NCBI GenBank assembly: GCA_020524245.1
Contig: JAIVLN010000001.1
Location: 1,302,001 to 1,366,000, forward strand
DNA from: Rossellomorea aquimaris
GTDB lineage: Bacteria; Bacillota; Bacilli; Bacillales; Fictibacillaceae
Direction: 5' to 3'
DNA: 64,000 nt
Below, in pieces: positions 62,650-64,000 of the stretch. Each line of letters begins with the position of its first letter. Within the stretch, counting starts at the first letter, position 1. The notes beneath the pieces are model-generated. The model worked only from the letters and a program-made list of their open reading frames with translations. It searched no databases and was not told the DNA's origin. Position numbers and translations under genes: made by a program.

Positions 62650-63609
62650 TTATTTTAAGCCTTTTTCTTTATAATACTTTTCTGCACCAGGGTGAAGATC
62701 GATTCCAACACCATTCAATGCGTTCTCAGCACTGATCTTCTCACCTTTTGCGTGTTTGATGCTGTCGACATTGTCAAAGAATGCTTTCGTCAGGTTGTAC
62801 ACTGCGTCTTCGCTCAAGTCTTTACGTGCTACAAGCATCGCTAGGACTGCAACAGTGTTCACTTCTTCCTCAAGCTGATATGTTCCTGATGGAATCGTAT
62901 CTTGAGCGTAGTATGGATACTTCTCGCTCAATTCTTTCGCCTTGTCGTCTGCAATCGGTACAATTCGAACCGGCTTCAACGCTGCAAGTCCTTCAATCGC
63001 ACCTGTTGGAGCACCTGAAGTGATGAATGCTGCATCTAAATCACCGTCTTGAAGCAATTCTGCAGACTCATCAAACGGCAGGTTTTGTACTTCAATATCG
63101 TCGGTAGAGATTCCGTGGACTTCAAGAATTTGCTTCGCGTTTTCCGCTGTTCCACTACCAACATCTCCGATTGAGACCTTTTTACCCTTTAAGTCCTCAA
63201 CAGACTTGATGTCGCTATCTTTCAATACAACGATTTGGATTGTTTCAGGGTATAATGTACCAATCGCTTGAACATTATCTGCTGCTGAATCTTCAAACAT
63301 CAATTTACCTTCTACCGCATAGCTAGCGATGTCTGTTTGTGTGAACGCAAGATCCGCGTCACCATCTTGAAGTGTTTGGATGTTTTCAACAGATGCACCA
63401 GATGCTTGTGCACTGACTGATTTTTCAGAGTTACTGGACATGACCTCAGCAATTTCACCGCCCAGTGGGAAGTAAGTACCGCCTGTCCCACCTGTAAGCA
63501 TGCTTACTTCTTCAGGGTCGGCTTCTGCTCCACCGCCGAGCTCGTTACACCCTGCCAAAACTAGTGTAAACGCTAACATAAGAACGAATGTTAATGAAAG
63601 CTTTTTCAT
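62650..63609 (-). CDS. TAXI family TRAP transporter solute receptor (lipoprotein)
   Basis: A 319-residue extracytoplasmic binding protein. The signal peptide MKKLSLTFVLMLAFTLVLAG ends at a lipobox Cys (LAGC at about 18-21), so it is a lipoprotein. The TAXI pattern is clear: MLTGGTGGTYFPLGGEIAEV, SGASVENIQTLQDGDADLAF, and KVSIGDVGSGTAENAKQIL. It delivers the substrate to the fused permease. AGAAGGGGGAAAT precedes the ATG. It is the first gene of the operon TAXI-DUF1850-DctQM. Confidence 0.94.
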   Translation of the reverse strand: MKKLSLTFVLMLAFTLVLAGCNELGGGAEADPEEVSMLTGGTGGTYFPLGGEIAEVMSSNSEKSVSAQASGASVENIQTLQDGDADLAFTQTDIASYAVEGKLMFEDSAADNVQAIGTLYPETIQIVVLKDSDIKSVEDLKGKKVSIGDVGSGTAENAKQILEVHGISTDDIEVQNLPFDESAELLQDGDLDAAFITSGAPTGAIEGLAALKPVRIVPIADDKAKELSEKYPYYAQDTIPSGTYQLEEEVNTVAVLAMLVARKDLSEDAVYNLTKAFFDNVDSIKHAKGEKISAENALNGVGIDLHPGAEKYYKEKGLK

Positions 63610-63687
63610 TGGTTTATTTCCCCCTTCTCAATATGTATGACGTTCTCATTTTATCACAATAAAGCACGGAAGAGTAGGGATAAATTC

Positions 63688-64000
63688 TCATAATTTCAAA
63701 TTGGTGGATTTTTCGGAGGGCGTAACAAACCAATCTTTTAAAAGTGGCCGATTTGTTATCGTTTGTTTAGGAAATACGAATGTCCACGGCATAGATGCGC
63801 CCGGTGGTACGTTGACGTTCGGCAGATTGAACTCGGATGTTGCAATTGCCCCTTGTTCTTGCTCGACATACGTCAGATCAATTCCTTCTGCTTTAAAATT
63901 GGCCGCTAAGCCGTTTTGGATTAAAACCATTGCAAGCAACGAGCCTTGATGGTTGAGTGCCGCACGTATCGGAGTCCAGCGAAGTTCTCCTTCTCTGACC
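63688..64000 (-). CDS. SLAP-domain protein (accessory Sec/S-layer assembly type), C-terminal fragment
   Basis: The frame is open to the right edge, so the gene start is outside the window; 103 codons are visible. The sequence EGELRWTPIRAALNHQGSLL, QNGL, LPNVNVPPGASMPWTFVFP and RPLLKDWFVTP fits the SLAP domain found in Bacillaceae, including the accessory Sec system S-layer assembly proteins. No more can be said about the missing part. An inner TTG is not taken as the start because the domain continues upstream. Confidence 0.7.
   Translation of the reverse strand, partial: VREGELRWTPIRAALNHQGSLLAMVLIQNGLAANFKAEGIDLTYVEQEQGAIATSEFNLPNVNVPPGASMPWTFVFPKQTITNRPLLKDWFVTPSEKSTNLKL

Overview
The window is a stretch of chromosome from a low-to-mid GC, endospore-forming member of the Bacillaceae. 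Gene order follows the Bacillus subtilis ywj-ywi-ywh-ywf-ywd region: glpX, murAB, a transaldolase-like gene, fbaA, spo0F, ywjG, pyrG and rpoE at the left; argS, ywiB, speB, speE, pbpG and ywhD in the middle; ywgA, ywfO, lipL, pta, spo0M, hemQ, cwlJ, gerQ, ywdK and ywdI further right. Spore genes (spo0F, spo0M, pbpG, cwlJ, gerQ, a KinA/KinE-like kinase) fit this. UGA is used as an ordinary stop by many genes here, for example meaB, nrdA and lipL.

Layout. 1-7.8 kb: cell wall and central carbon genes, spo0F with a sigma-H type promoter, and pyrG behind a CTP-sensing attenuator. 8.2-20.4 kb: a long minus-strand block for acyl-CoA metabolism (fadF, thiolase, 3-hydroxybutyryl-CoA dehydrogenase, two acyl-CoA dehydrogenases, MeaB GTPase, TetR regulator, fused isobutyryl-CoA mutase IcmF), with a FadR-type operator in front. 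20.5-29.5 kb: cardiolipin synthase-like protein, small membrane proteins, an EAL-domain protein, argS and a four-PAS kinase. 29.9-36.6 kb: polyamine genes, a penicillin-binding protein and a purine permease. 37.2-41.1 kb: a ribonucleotide reductase operon (nrdAB) that interrupts the expected order. It carries two NrdR boxes and a cobalamin riboswitch ending in a terminator, and short TGCCTGGCAC-type repeats lie on both sides. 41.1-50.8 kb: conserved housekeeping and spore genes, with CcpA-type cre sites before pta and the dicarboxylate symporter. 50.9-51.9 kb: a split sigma factor operon (SigO-like, YvrJ, RsoA-like) with a LexA-like box. 52-64 kb: a more variable end with an MFS transporter, an alpha-glucosidase, a CheX-like protein, a FrnE/DsbA-family oxidoreductase, a MarR (MhqR-like)/WrbA quinone-response pair, a TRAP-TAXI transporter and a truncated SLAP-domain gene.

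Most notable points. (1) The FrnE/DsbA-like gene at 57654-58292 has an in-frame UGA exactly where the first Cys of its CPFC active site should be. A perfect 7-bp hairpin with a GGU loop follows 20 nt later, which fits a bacterial SECIS element; it is a candidate selenoprotein (U-P-F-C) unless the gene is simply broken. (2) nrdAB appears to be controlled by both NrdR and adenosylcobalamin. (3) Two distant intergenic regions carry the same 20-bp tandem repeat in about seven copies each. (4) At least two families of GC-rich dispersed intergenic elements are present, and one copy is an exact internal deletion of another. (5) A split sigma factor operon sits under a LexA-like box.

Limits: no database or folding software was available. 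Starts were chosen by ribosome-binding sites and recalled family lengths. Regulatory sites are pattern matches.
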